From the NCBI GenBank assembly GCA_030631125.1, contig DAOVLS010000018.1, positions 1-15,925 of the forward strand: 15,925 nucleotides of DNA. Reading direction: 5' to 3'. The notes under the pieces were generated by a model that saw only the letters and a program-made list of their open reading frames with translations, had not been told where the DNA came from and made no database searches. The position numbers and the translations under genes are program-made. Shown piece after piece: positions 1-8,125 of the stretch (position 1 is the first letter of the stretch; the number at the start of each line of letters is the position of its first letter). This DNA is from Planctomycetales bacterium. GTDB lineage: Bacteria > Planctomycetota > Phycisphaerae > SM23-33.

Positions 1-1804
1 AGCTTTCCTTGGAGACCAGTTTGGAAATGTCCGTACATCCGGTCAGGTTTTTATATCTAAGGCCCTTTTCAAATCCTTTAACAAATCCATCTAAGTATCT
101 TCTCAAATCAAAGGTTCCAGGAGTATGGGGTATCTCTGGGATCAAAGTCTCCAGTTCTTTGAACGCTTCCATAACTACGGGGAGATCGTCGTCCCTGAAG
201 GAGAAAAAATAAAGGGGGTTCTCCACTTTGTCCATAATCTCGGCAAAAAGCGCTACCGCCCGAGATACTTCTCTGTGCTTTCTTCTCAGAGTCTTTATGG
301 CATACAATTCACCAAACGCTTCAAACGTAAGGTCGGGATTCCAAGCGAATTCCGACATGGCTGCAAAGGCGATCTGGACCTCCTTGTTCCAGTAGGTCAT
401 ATTCACCAGTCCGGCTTTGTGCTTTCTCGCGGCCTTGATTAGCTTAGGTAAATGTCCCACCCCGCCGAATTTACCCATTATCCAGGCATCATCCGTGAAA
501 TCCCAACGGTTTGCCCGTTCGCCGGAAAACCCGCTGGGATATCTGGGATACCGGCAGCACCAGTTGTAGATGGCGACATTATCATATCCCCGTCGTTCGA
601 CGTGTTCCCAAAGCAGGCCGTATTCGGGCCTATCGATAACCGCGATTTCCAATTCCGGCTTGTGGGACATGGCCGTCTGATAGATAACGTCGAATATCTC
701 GGTCAGTAGTTTCTGAATATTCTTCAAGCCCCGACACTTCGGGCATTCACACACTCGCTGCGGCGTCTTGTCGCGTCTGTCGATTCCCTCGGCCCCGCCG
801 ATAACCAATCCGTCAATCTGCGGATACATCGAAAGCATCTCATCCATATAATCTTTCCAGAATGCTCTCGTCCTGGGATGAGACAGACAGGAAAAGTAGT
901 TACCGAGAAGATATCGAAAGTCATGTTCGCCCTTCTTTTCGCCGTAGTCGGAAGAGAAAGCCGGCACGTTTGCCGGGTCGCAATTCGGGGCTATGGTTTC
1001 CGGATAGACAATCATCGGAAGTGCATTGACAGGAAAATGAAATCCGAAAAGGTAAACCTTGATATTTCTGATGTGGGCGTAGTCGATCAGGTCGCCGTAG
1101 AACTCGCTTTTGACATTGGCTGCATTTTCGTTCACTATCCGGGGAAATCTTTTCGAAGGATAAGTCAATCCCGATTCTTCGGCGTTGTTCTGAATCATAA
1201 GGTGATTGATTCTATGGCCCGCCAACCAGTCTATAAATCCTTTCCAGTCGTAGTCTTCGCCCTGTTTCCACTGCTGTGAGTCGTAGTCGTCATTGGGACC
1301 TTGGACGACAAAAGTGGAGATTATTCTCTTCTCCAGTGCGGGTGAGTACGTTTTTTGTGTTTCTTCAATCACGAGGCTGCCTTGCCGGTCGAAATGAAGT
1401 CTGTCGGCGATAGTCAATGTCCCGTAAAATAGGCCTGGACTGTCTCCAAATACCATCAAGTATCGTCCTCCGGCGTGTTCAGCGGCATCTATTCGGAAAC
1501 TCTCGCCGCTCGGGGCGTCAGAACTGTCTTTCGGGAAGTATCCGGCCTGTGGTGGAGTTAGACCTCTTTCCAATATGCCGCCGCTAGAACAAAGGACGAC
1601 AGCCTTCTTGCTAAGGCGGGTCAGTTCATCAAATGAGTCTGCTGTTATAACCTTTGCCGTTCCGCCTAAACCCGCTATCGTCTCGGCAAGGCGCCTCGCT
1701 CCAACCAGTACGATTTCCGGCGCGTCTTTCTCCACTGCGACCGGACAGCAGTCGTTTTTCCCGGTTAGCACGACAAAAGGTTGTAGTTCATCCGGAGTTT
1801 GCAT
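1..1804 (-). CDS. GH20/GH67-like glycosidase, 3' end outside window
   Basis: An open frame of 601 codons starts at ATG 1804 and runs off the left edge; an in-frame TAA lies shortly upstream, so the N-terminus is fixed. Residues about 28-138 resemble the small alpha/beta domain preceding the barrel in GH20, GH67 and GH84 enzymes, with the typical GLFYGTLTIADRL segment near 124-136. A TIM-barrel-like region starts near 158 (LEKR, then DWKGFIDWLAGHRIN at 186-200) and includes DGLVIGGAEGID at 331-342. The segment SEFAWNP (484-490) resembles the helical tail of such enzymes. There is a CxCxxC cluster at 352-357. No signal peptide is seen, so the protein looks cytoplasmic. It is the last visible gene of the D-amino-acid set, 87 nt after the deacylase, and may remove a sugar from a glycosylated or amino-acylated compound. 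The GH-like fold is reasonably clear; the exact family and substrate are not. Confidence 0.72.
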   Translation of the reverse strand, partial: MQTPDELQPFVVLTGKNDCCPVAVEKDAPEIVLVGARRLAETIAGLGGTAKVITADSFDELTRLSKKAVVLCSSGGILERGLTPPQAGYFPKDSSDAPSGESFRIDAAEHAGGRYLMVFGDSPGLFYGTLTIADRLHFDRQGSLVIEETQKTYSPALEKRIISTFVVQGPNDDYDSQQWKQGEDYDWKGFIDWLAGHRINHLMIQNNAEESGLTYPSKRFPRIVNENAANVKSEFYGDLIDYAHIRNIKVYLFGFHFPVNALPMIVYPETIAPNCDPANVPAFSSDYGEKKGEHDFRYLLGNYFSCLSHPRTRAFWKDYMDEMLSMYPQIDGLVIGGAEGIDRRDKTPQRVCECPKCRGLKNIQKLLTEIFDVIYQTAMSHKPELEIAVIDRPEYGLLWEHVERRGYDNVAIYNWCCRYPRYPSGFSGERANRWDFTDDAWIMGKFGGVGHLPKLIKAARKHKAGLVNMTYWNKEVQIAFAAMSEFAWNPDLTFEAFGELYAIKTLRRKHREVSRAVALFAEIMDKVENPLYFFSFRDDDLPVVMEAFKELETLIPEIPHTPGTFDLRRYLDGFVKGFEKGLRYKNLTGCTDISKLVSKES

Positions 1805-1891
1805 GGTTTGCTCTTTCTTTGTCCTTAATTATCGCCTGCCAGTGATACGTCAACGACGCAAGCGCCGGCAGCGTGGTCTATCAACTGCTCA

Positions 1892-3364
1892 TCATGATGC
1901 GTGGAGCAAGACTCCATTTTTCGAAACCACCTGACCGTTCGCATAGGCTTTTTCCCCGTTCACTAACACCATTTCCATTCCCTCCGACAGGGCGCCGGGA
2001 CATTCGAACGTTGCAGTATCGCCGAATCGGTCAGCGCGGAAGAGACACAGGTCCGCATGGTATCCGGGAAGGATGCGCCCGCGTCCGGCCAGACTGAAGC
2101 GTTTCGCCGGAAGAGAGGTCATCTTACGAATGGCTTGTTCCTGGCTCATCCACTGATGATCGCGGCAACGGGCGAAAAAACGGGAAAATGTGCCGAACGA
2201 CCGGGGATGGTGTCCTCGTTCATCCGTGCCGTAGATGTGTCCGTCGGATGCGACAAGAGTCTCTTTGCATTTGAGAACCGCTTCGATATTTGACGGATGG
2301 CTTTGGTTCATGTAACAGGCGGTCGCATCAGGATACTCCTCATGCAGGCGCATGAAGGTTGCAAGGCCGTCTTCTCCGAACATTTCGCCGACATCTTCGA
2401 CACTCTTACCGAGGAGATCGTCAGCGACGCCGCTGACCAGCACAATGTCCGCCCACAGATTCGGACACAACTTCCTGCATCCCGCCATCGCCAAATCCTC
2501 TGTCGTCGCGCTCTTGCCGAGCGTCTCGGCACCCGTACTGATCGGGAATGCCAGTAAAGTCCAGGCTTCCACGTAGGGATACATATCCGCCGTGATGTCG
2601 GGATAGGGTCTGATCATTTCCAGTGCTGCGTCAAGATCTTCGGGATGCTCCAGACCGGTCCGCTTGAGATGGCTGATGTGGCACGGGGCGCCTGTGGCTT
2701 CGTGAACGCGAACCACCTCGGCGACGGCCTTGAGAAGATGCTCGGACTGGTCCCGCATGTGCCAGCAGACGCCGCTCCACCGATCCGCATATGAGGATAG
2801 CACACCCGTCAGATCGATCAGGCTTGGCGTATCTATCCGGTTCTGTCCCTCATAGGCGAGGCCGACGGACAGGCCTATACAACCCGCCTTCATTGCATCG
2901 TCCAACCGTTCGCACATGCCGTCTTCACCGAGCAGCGCCGACAGTCCGGTCAGTGAGGCGACATTGACCGGCAAGGGCGTCCGGTCGAGCGTCTCGAAAT
3001 ACTCCTTCGCGGTACCGAAGCGAAACGGGGCATCATCATCGAGAAAGATCGCGTTGGCTGCGCAGGGTCCCCACGGACTGAAACCGCAATTTCCTACAAT
3101 GACGGTTCCCACGCCTTGTGAGAGTGCATTGACACCGTTGCGCGAAAGCAGCCGGAGGTCACCATGATTATGAACGTCGATGAAGGCCGGCGCGAGCGTC
3201 AGGCCCGATGCGTCTATCACTTCATCCGCACCGGCGCGCTCGCCGGACCTAAGCAGCACAACCGCCCCGCCCGATATGCCGACATCGGTCTGGTCCGGGA
3301 GAAAATGCTCTCCGTCATGTACTCGAGCGTTCCGAATCAGTATGTCCATTACCGGTGCGGTCAT
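1892..3364 (-). CDS. N-acyl-D-amino-acid deacylase (D-aminoacylase family)
   Basis: A 490-residue amidohydrolase-superfamily protein, close to the family's usual length of about 480-530. It would hydrolyse the amide bond of N-acyl-D-amino acids in the cytoplasm. Visible signatures are the metal-binding FIDVHNHGD (His65, His67), the family-typical GNCG with Cys93 that bridges metal in D-aminoacylases, WHMR (His202), CHISHLK (His229/His232), ADMYPY (260-264) and ASDG (Asp374). The C-terminus has the usual composite beta-sandwich segment (GRGRILPGYHADL, 427-439). The first ATG overlaps the stop of the upstream M24 gene as ATGA, and no clear Shine-Dalgarno precedes it, so translation is probably coupled. 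Met6 is a possible alternative start. The acyl group and amino acid are not predictable; dihydroorotase-like or D-glutamate-specific members of the same family are alternatives. Confidence 0.88.
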   Translation of the reverse strand: MTAPVMDILIRNARVHDGEHFLPDQTDVGISGGAVVLLRSGERAGADEVIDASGLTLAPAFIDVHNHGDLRLLSRNGVNALSQGVGTVIVGNCGFSPWGPCAANAIFLDDDAPFRFGTAKEYFETLDRTPLPVNVASLTGLSALLGEDGMCERLDDAMKAGCIGLSVGLAYEGQNRIDTPSLIDLTGVLSSYADRWSGVCWHMRDQSEHLLKAVAEVVRVHEATGAPCHISHLKRTGLEHPEDLDAALEMIRPYPDITADMYPYVEAWTLLAFPISTGAETLGKSATTEDLAMAGCRKLCPNLWADIVLVSGVADDLLGKSVEDVGEMFGEDGLATFMRLHEEYPDATACYMNQSHPSNIEAVLKCKETLVASDGHIYGTDERGHHPRSFGTFSRFFARCRDHQWMSQEQAIRKMTSLPAKRFSLAGRGRILPGYHADLCLFRADRFGDTATFECPGALSEGMEMVLVNGEKAYANGQVVSKNGVLLHAS

Positions 3365-4407
3365 GGTAAATTCGTGAATCGGGTAATTCCTGCCTCGGCG
3401 ACGAAGTAACTGTCCTCGATCCGGAAGCCGAGATCCTTCTTGTCATAGACGCCGAGTTCGAGCGTGAAGGCCATATCTTTCCGGAATACATCGGTACTGT
3501 CGGCCGTTATGAACGGCGGTTCCCAAAAGTCCAGCCCGAACCCATGCCCCATGTGATGCGGACAACTGTATCCATATTTGCCGAGGTCATGCTGCATCTG
3601 ACGGTAGATATCGACCGCCCTGACGCCCGGACGAATGGCGCGTTCGGCCCGCTTCTGGACATTCCGGAGCATCTCCATAACGCTCTGCTGTTTTTCGTTG
3701 GCGTTTCCGTCAACGAAGAACGTTCGGGCAGTGTCGCTCCAGTAGTGGTTTCCGATAAGCCAGAGGTCGATAATCATGTTCTCACCGGTCCGCAGTTTCC
3801 TGGTTGTCGGCGGGCCGGCGATTTCAAGCGATCGCTTGCCGCTGACAAAATCGCCGAAAACGAAGAGGTCCTGTTTATTTGCCGTTACGCAGGCGGTTTT
3901 GGCGGTCAGGAACAGGTCCAGTTCAGTCTTGCCGGAGAGACATACACTGTGTGCTGCGTCGTAACCGACCCGTGCGAGCCGGGCCAGCCGGCGAAGCTGC
4001 TTCTTGTCTCCAGCGTCCTTATACTGACGCATGATGGCAATGTCGGGGGTAATTGCGGTAAAGGCTTTCTTCAACGCGGCTTCTGTCTGCCGACTTATCG
4101 CTTTCAGCGTTCGCCCAAAGAGCGCATCGCGTTTGGCTGTCCCGGCCACGTAGGAGTGCTCCACCGGCACTACCTTCTCGGCGTGCGAACCACACCCCTC
4201 CGCAAGCGGCGCGCTGACCACGAGCGTGGTTTTTCCTTTCGCGTCCACCAGCAGGCCCGCCCGGTTCTTTACGCCCGGAAACAGGATTGAAAACCCGCTG
4301 AAGTAATAGACGCCCTTGACGTCCTCCAGGAGCACGTATTTCAGATTCTTTTTCCGCATCGCCACCGCGAGTGTTTCGGTTCGTTGCCTATGGATTGTCT
4401 TACTCAT
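3361..4407 (-). CDS. M24 family metallopeptidase (Xaa-Pro dipeptidase-like)
   Basis: A 348-residue pita-bread-fold protein. Residues about 1-130 form the creatinase-type N-terminal domain and 140-345 the M24 catalytic domain. The five expected metal ligands are present: Asp214 (IIDLW), Asp225 (SDTARTF), His288 (HHMGHGFG), Glu317 (LELGVY) and Glu331 (RIEDSY). It is therefore probably an active two-metal aminopeptidase or dipeptidase rather than a degenerate homologue. The start has a GGGAG about 10 nt upstream. It lies 58 nt after the PLP enzyme and overlaps the deacylase start by ATGA. In this setting it may cleave a dipeptide or peptide-like substrate to feed the neighbouring D-amino-acid enzymes. 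Creatinase-like activity on a non-peptide C-N bond is the main alternative. Confidence 0.87.
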   Translation of the reverse strand: MSKTIHRQRTETLAVAMRKKNLKYVLLEDVKGVYYFSGFSILFPGVKNRAGLLVDAKGKTTLVVSAPLAEGCGSHAEKVVPVEHSYVAGTAKRDALFGRTLKAISRQTEAALKKAFTAITPDIAIMRQYKDAGDKKQLRRLARLARVGYDAAHSVCLSGKTELDLFLTAKTACVTANKQDLFVFGDFVSGKRSLEIAGPPTTRKLRTGENMIIDLWLIGNHYWSDTARTFFVDGNANEKQQSVMEMLRNVQKRAERAIRPGVRAVDIYRQMQHDLGKYGYSCPHHMGHGFGLDFWEPPFITADSTDVFRKDMAFTLELGVYDKKDLGFRIEDSYFVAEAGITRFTNLP

Positions 4408-4465
4408 ACTCTTGGTACTCCCGCCTCAATTTGCCCCGGACTGTTCCCGTATGCTTCAGCCCGTT

Positions 4466-5632
4466 TTATCCGTCTCTTCCATCAATGAAAATCCTATCGC
4501 TGACCTTGCCGTCTCGAACGAGAAGCCCGAAAGCGTACTGACTGACGGTCGTGCAGACGTGCTGCGGGAAAACCAGCACGACTCGTCCGGTCATCTCCTC
4601 CAGGGAATCGCCTGCCGGTTCTCCGGTTGCCCGGTCGAAGCCAAGCCAGGCCAGCATGCCGAATCGCTCGGACTTTCCGAAGGGCAGGTACCCCCGAAAC
4701 CCCAGCACGTGCAGGAGGCCGGCGTCCACACTTGCGCCTAACTTGATTCCGCAGTCAGTCGTCAGGAAATGACCGTCGCGGTGGCGGCGCACGTCGAGGA
4801 TCCGCGTCGCCACAGCCGCTGCGTAAGAGAACTCGCCCGGCAGAATATCGTTGTAGTTCGAGTCCCACAGAACCGCAGTTCCGGGCGAAACCGTCATTCG
4901 CCACGTGTAAGAACCCGCTCTGTATGCCTCAAGGTTAAATTGCATGGTGATGGATGAAGAGGTAACGACTTCGCTGATGTCGTGCTTGTCCTGGAGCGCG
5001 CTAACCGTCTCATCAATCTTTGCCATGAGTCTGTCGGAATAGGCGCGGATCGCGTGGGGGTTGGGATGGTGGATGTTCCCGTCATATACGTGAAGCCCGC
5101 AGACGGACAGGTGCGGCAGAGAGGCGATGGCGTCGGCCAGTTCCACCGCCTGCCGACCAAATGCGGCGCCCGTTCGCTTCATGCCGGGATCAATGTCGAG
5201 ATAAACCGGGATGTCCGTATCGGCCTTCGCCGACAATCCCTGAGCACACGCGAGATTCGACACGACCAGAAAAAACCGCTTTTCCGGAAACTCCTTCCGC
5301 AGCGTAAGAAAACGGTCCACCGCAGGCCCGAAACAGGAAAAGGCAATCAGGATGTCCATAAGACCGGAATTCTCGGCAAGGGCCCGCGCTTCGGCCAGAC
5401 AGGCGGTCTTGACCGCCTTCAGTCCGTCCCGGCGGTACGGCTCCAGCAGCGCCGAAGCCGGACAAGTCTTGAACATAAGGCGCAGATTCTCAAACCCGCC
5501 GCAGATGGCTTTGAGCTTATCGCGGTTGGCGTCGAGCGCCCATTGATAGAACAGCAACCGTGGTGTCTCGATCCCGTCAAGGTTGTGCACACGGTAGCGA
5601 TCAATTTGCGAAACAGTGAATTCCCGGTTCAT
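4466..5632 (-). CDS. Metal-activated PLP enzyme, D-threonine aldolase / D-serine dehydratase type
   Basis: A 388-residue fold-type III PLP enzyme. An alanine-racemase-like barrel spans about 20-265, and a C-terminal domain of the D-serine dehydratase-like type spans 270-385. The Schiff-base lysine is probably Lys55 (RLMFKTCPA). DIDPGMKRTG (146-155) and GLHVYDGNIHH (179-189) match the barrel signatures of this family. Near the C-terminus, FPQHVC places His358 and Cys360 as an HxC pair. In vertebrate D-serine dehydratase an HxC pair binds zinc, whereas bacterial D-threonine aldolase uses HxD. This favours a dehydratase-like enzyme acting on D-serine, D-threonine or a beta-hydroxy-D-amino acid. 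The ATG overlaps the ridA stop as ATGA. A dehydratase releases an enamine, the substrate of RidA, which fits the pairing. Activity is inferred; the family is well supported. Confidence 0.84.
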   Translation of the reverse strand: MNREFTVSQIDRYRVHNLDGIETPRLLFYQWALDANRDKLKAICGGFENLRLMFKTCPASALLEPYRRDGLKAVKTACLAEARALAENSGLMDILIAFSCFGPAVDRFLTLRKEFPEKRFFLVVSNLACAQGLSAKADTDIPVYLDIDPGMKRTGAAFGRQAVELADAIASLPHLSVCGLHVYDGNIHHPNPHAIRAYSDRLMAKIDETVSALQDKHDISEVVTSSSITMQFNLEAYRAGSYTWRMTVSPGTAVLWDSNYNDILPGEFSYAAAVATRILDVRRHRDGHFLTTDCGIKLGASVDAGLLHVLGFRGYLPFGKSERFGMLAWLGFDRATGEPAGDSLEEMTGRVVLVFPQHVCTTVSQYAFGLLVRDGKVSDRIFIDGRDG

Positions 5633-6099
5633 ACTTTCACCATCGCCTCGAACTGAATCTCCACCAGGGCGTTCGGTTCGGGCAACGTTACCTTCATGAC
5701 CGTCGTCCGGGTCGGGTACTGGCCGATTCCCCTTTTCCTGAACTCATCGACGTAAGCGTCATTGAAGCGGTCGAAGATCAGCGGATAGTCCTCGCGGAGA
5801 AACACGAGCGCTTCGGTCAGGTCCGAGAGCGTAACTACCCTGCCGAGTTCACCGGAGACGGATTCCATGAGGCGTTCGGCCTGGCGGAAAATATCGGCCA
5901 CCTGACGCTCGAGCGCATCGGCGGCAAAGGCTCCGTTGTGCGGCTCGTAGCCGACCACAACCTTGCTGACCGGGTCCACCGCAGCAATCCCGGAGAACTT
6001 AACCTGGTGGACAGGGCCAAGGTCAATCACGATTGCGTCGCTGAAGAGGCCCGCTCCCATGATGCGGCCGTCAGAAAAAAACCTCCGAACGATTGGCAT
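5629..6099 (-). CDS. ridA: RidA/YjgF-family enamine/imine deaminase
   Basis: A 156-residue Rid-superfamily protein, somewhat longer than the usual 125-135 because of an N-terminal extension of about 25 residues. Members form trimers and hydrolyse reactive enamines or imines made by PLP enzymes to keto acids and ammonia. The diagnostic C-terminal block is present: YPTRTTVMKVTLP at 128-140 with the substrate-binding Arg131, followed by VEIQFEAMV at 146-154. The start has a strong AAGGAG 7 nt upstream. It is the first gene of a minus-strand set and overlaps the PLP enzyme by 4 nt, so it may detoxify or complete that enzyme's product. Other Rid subfamilies, such as Rid2-Rid7 relatives tied to catabolic operons, remain possible, so the symbol denotes the family rather than a proven orthologue. 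Confidence 0.87.
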   Translation of the reverse strand: MPIVRRFFSDGRIMGAGLFSDAIVIDLGPVHQVKFSGIAAVDPVSKVVVGYEPHNGAFAADALERQVADIFRQAERLMESVSGELGRVVTLSDLTEALVFLREDYPLIFDRFNDAYVDEFRKRGIGQYPTRTTVMKVTLPEPNALVEIQFEAMVKV

Positions 6100-6181
6100 A
6101 CGTTGACTCCTTCATCACACGAGAATGCTTCGCGCCCACATAGTATTCACATGCCCGCATGGCGTCAACGATCCGATGGCG

Positions 6182-6211
6182 ATGTTATCAGTGCCCTCTG
6201 AAAATTCCCAA
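6182..6211 (-). promoter_or_regulatory. Possible sigma-70-like promoter for the ridA operon
   Basis: On the minus strand TTGGGA (6211-6206) and TAACAT (6187-6182) are separated by 18 nt. This would give a leader of about 75 nt before ridA. The match is weak and is offered only because it is well placed. Confidence 0.28.
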
Positions 6212-6254
6212 GGCATTAATGAACTACTCTCCTATCTTCCAAACTACATTCAGG

Positions 6255-6272
6255 CGGTTGTCGCGACAACCG
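6255..6272. promoter_or_regulatory. 18-bp perfect palindrome, candidate operator
   Basis: CGGTTGTCG followed directly by its reverse complement CGACAACCG makes a perfect palindrome without a loop. That suits a dimeric DNA-binding protein better than an RNA hairpin. It lies about 160 nt upstream of ridA and about 45 nt upstream of the possible -35. TTGT..ACAA arms around a CG centre resemble GntR- or LacI-type operators in general form. No regulator gene is visible in the window. Confidence 0.4.
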
Positions 6273-6330
6273 GTAGAGCGGTTTGAGTGGCATTCAGCAC
6301 CATTTTTCGGAAACATAAACCCATGTACTG

Positions 6331-6353
6331 CTTGTAAGTACACGTTTTACAAG
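6331..6353. repeat. 7-bp inverted repeat with 9-nt spacer beside the tRNA fragment
   Basis: CTTGTAA (6331-6337) and TTACAAG (6347-6353) flank nine bases. The pair sits about 14 nt beyond the break in the tRNA gene. The spacing resembles the core sites of tyrosine recombinases, but this is only a layout similarity. Confidence 0.35.
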
Positions 6354-6366
6354 GGATTGGGAATGA

Positions 6367-6406
<40 letters not shown>

Positions 6407-6426
6407 ACAGAATTACTTCAATCCTT

Positions 6427-6454
6427 ATGTTACACACCACTGCCTGTTTTTCAA
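6427..6454 (-). promoter_or_regulatory. Promoter-like sequence upstream of the tRNA fragment
   Basis: On the minus strand TTGAAA (6454-6449) and TAACAT (6432-6427) are 16 nt apart and lie about 20 nt before the tRNA 5' end. This is the position expected of the original tRNA promoter and suggests that the right side of the junction is the ancestral side. Confidence 0.38.
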
Positions 6455-6502
6455 GGGTTTTCCAATCCTTGCTGAGGCCTTCGGGAATTCCAGAAAAATC
6501 CT

Positions 6503-6530
6503 TTGACGCCGAAACCTGAAGGAGTAGATT
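6503..6530 (+). promoter_or_regulatory. Possible promoter of the beta-helix gene
   Basis: TTGACG (6503-6508) and TAGATT (6525-6530) have a 16-nt spacer. The leader to the ATG at 6615 would be about 78 nt. The -35 is good and the -10 is mediocre. The rest of 6455-6600 shows no gene. Confidence 0.3.
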
Positions 6531-6614
6531 CTGTTATAAGACAAGGGCGATTCCTGCAAGGTTCCGCGTGGGGCCGGGAACGCCGAACATGAACTCGCAA
6601 TGCAGAGGTGTAAA

Positions 6615-8117
6615 ATGAAAACGAGAATACTTATTCCGGTTTGCGTGCTGACGCTGCTGTGCTCCGTGGCGATAGCGGAAACTTATTACGTCTCGCTGAA
6701 AGGCGACGACGCCAACAAGGGCGTGACGGCGGAGGCTGCTTTTCGCACCGTCAAAAAGGGCGTATCGGTCCTGAAGGCCGGCGACACTCTCATCATCAAG
6801 TCCGGCAACTACGGCAACGAGCGGGCGGTCGTTTCCGCCAGCGGGACAAAGGAATCTCCCATAACCATCAAGGCCGAGGAAACGGGAAAGGTCATCCTGA
6901 AGGGAACCGGCGGCGGCAGCGGCATATTCATGGTGAATAAGAACCATGTTCTCATAGAGGGCATCGAGTTCGGAAACTACGGCGCGGGCGTCGGCATCAA
7001 GTATGCCTGCAGCTATGTAACTGTAAGGAAGTGCGTCTTCCGGGAAAATAACTCATCCGGAATTCTGGTTTACGGAAACTTCAGGAAGCCCGAAGCCAGT
7101 CAGGGCATCGTCCTGACCGAAAACACGTTCCTGGACTTCACGGACAAGCAGGATTACGGGATGTGCCTCTACGCCTCCTGCAACCTCAAGGCGACGAACA
7201 ATTACTTTTACGGCGAGCACCACCAGGCCCTGTCGTTCAAGAAACTTATGAAGGATTCCGTCGCATCGGGCAACACGTTTGAGGGCTTCCTCTATTCGGC
7301 CATCTACCTGGGTCAGAACGACGACAGCAAGGGCGAGGGCTACCTGCGCTCGGAGAGGCTGATAGCCGAGGGGAACGTCTTCAGGCCGGCCAAAGGCTTC
7401 CACGCCAAAAGTTCCATCGTGGTGGCAAATGTAACCGACGCGATAGTGCGGAACAACTTCATAGATTCGGTTTACGGAGGGGAGCCTTTCTCCAAAAAGA
7501 ACCAATTCCCCGGTAGCGGCATTCACATTGCTCCGGTCTCCACCGGCGCGAAGATCTACGGCAACCTCATCATCAACGCCAAAGCCAAACCCGCCTTTCT
7601 GGTGCGGGCCGATTGCGAAATATACAATAACACCGTCGTCGGGTGCGGCTACGGTTTGGTCATCGTCCCAGGAACCAAGCCGATCATCAGAAACAACATC
7701 TTCTACAAGAACGCCAAGCAGGTGGACTTCGATGTGGCACGCATAGAGACCTGGAACACGACAGAACACATGAGCCGCAGGGAACCGGGCAAGCCGATCT
7801 GGACATGGAAGCCGGACAAGTCCAAAAAGCCGGTTTTCAAGCACAACAACTTTTTCCCGCCCCTGGCGGGTATGGACAGGACGAACATCTCGGTCGATCC
7901 GAAATTTGTCGGACCGTTCAGGAAACTCAAACCGGGCAAACTTAATCCGCGGTTCAAGCCGGACTTTACGCGGGCTTATGCCTACCGCCTCGGCAAGACA
8001 AGCCCGTGTATCGACAAGGGCGTAAAGGTCGGACTGCCGTTCGCGGGGACTGCCCCGGACCTCGGCGCGTTCGAGATAAAGGTCGAGATAAAGGCGGAAA
8101 TCATTAAAATAAAATAG
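6615..8117 (+). CDS. Secreted right-handed parallel beta-helix protein
   Basis: A 500-residue protein. The chosen ATG at 6615 has AGAGG 6 nt upstream; the in-frame ATG at 6600 lacks one. A signal peptide is clear: MKTR, a hydrophobic stretch, then probable cleavage after AIA at about residue 21, giving mature ETYYV. The mature start YYVSLKGDDANKG, then AFRTVKKG and AGDTLIIKSGNY, is typical of beta-helix proteins of the DUF1565 and pectate-lyase-like kind. Several helix rungs follow, with repeated N-x-F/I and N-N motifs (for example VRKCVFRENNSSGI, IVRNNFIDS, IIRNNIFYKN). The end carries PCIDKGV ... APDLGAFE, the usual last rung of such proteins. The C-terminus is lysine-rich with no membrane anchor. 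It may bind or cleave an acidic polysaccharide outside the cell or in the periplasm, but no catalytic triad can be assigned. It is a single gene that converges on infC. Confidence 0.85.
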   Translation: MKTRILIPVCVLTLLCSVAIAETYYVSLKGDDANKGVTAEAAFRTVKKGVSVLKAGDTLIIKSGNYGNERAVVSASGTKESPITIKAEETGKVILKGTGGGSGIFMVNKNHVLIEGIEFGNYGAGVGIKYACSYVTVRKCVFRENNSSGILVYGNFRKPEASQGIVLTENTFLDFTDKQDYGMCLYASCNLKATNNYFYGEHHQALSFKKLMKDSVASGNTFEGFLYSAIYLGQNDDSKGEGYLRSERLIAEGNVFRPAKGFHAKSSIVVANVTDAIVRNNFIDSVYGGEPFSKKNQFPGSGIHIAPVSTGAKIYGNLIINAKAKPAFLVRADCEIYNNTVVGCGYGLVIVPGTKPIIRNNIFYKNAKQVDFDVARIETWNTTEHMSRREPGKPIWTWKPDKSKKPVFKHNNFFPPLAGMDRTNISVDPKFVGPFRKLKPGKLNPRFKPDFTRAYAYRLGKTSPCIDKGVKVGLPFAGTAPDLGAFEIKVEIKAEIIKIK

Positions 8118-8125
8118 TAGTTTGT

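Noticed and set aside
6182..6286. A short plus-strand frame ending LLSYLPNYIQAVVATTGRAV, faintly like the middle of a tyrosine recombinase.
   Set aside because: About 34 codons with no catalytic residues and no homologous continuation in any frame; too short to support an integrase remnant.
6589..6618. A nine-codon upstream open frame overlapping the beta-helix ATG.
   Set aside because: It has no ribosome binding site of its own and can arise by chance; the peptide shows no regulatory pattern.
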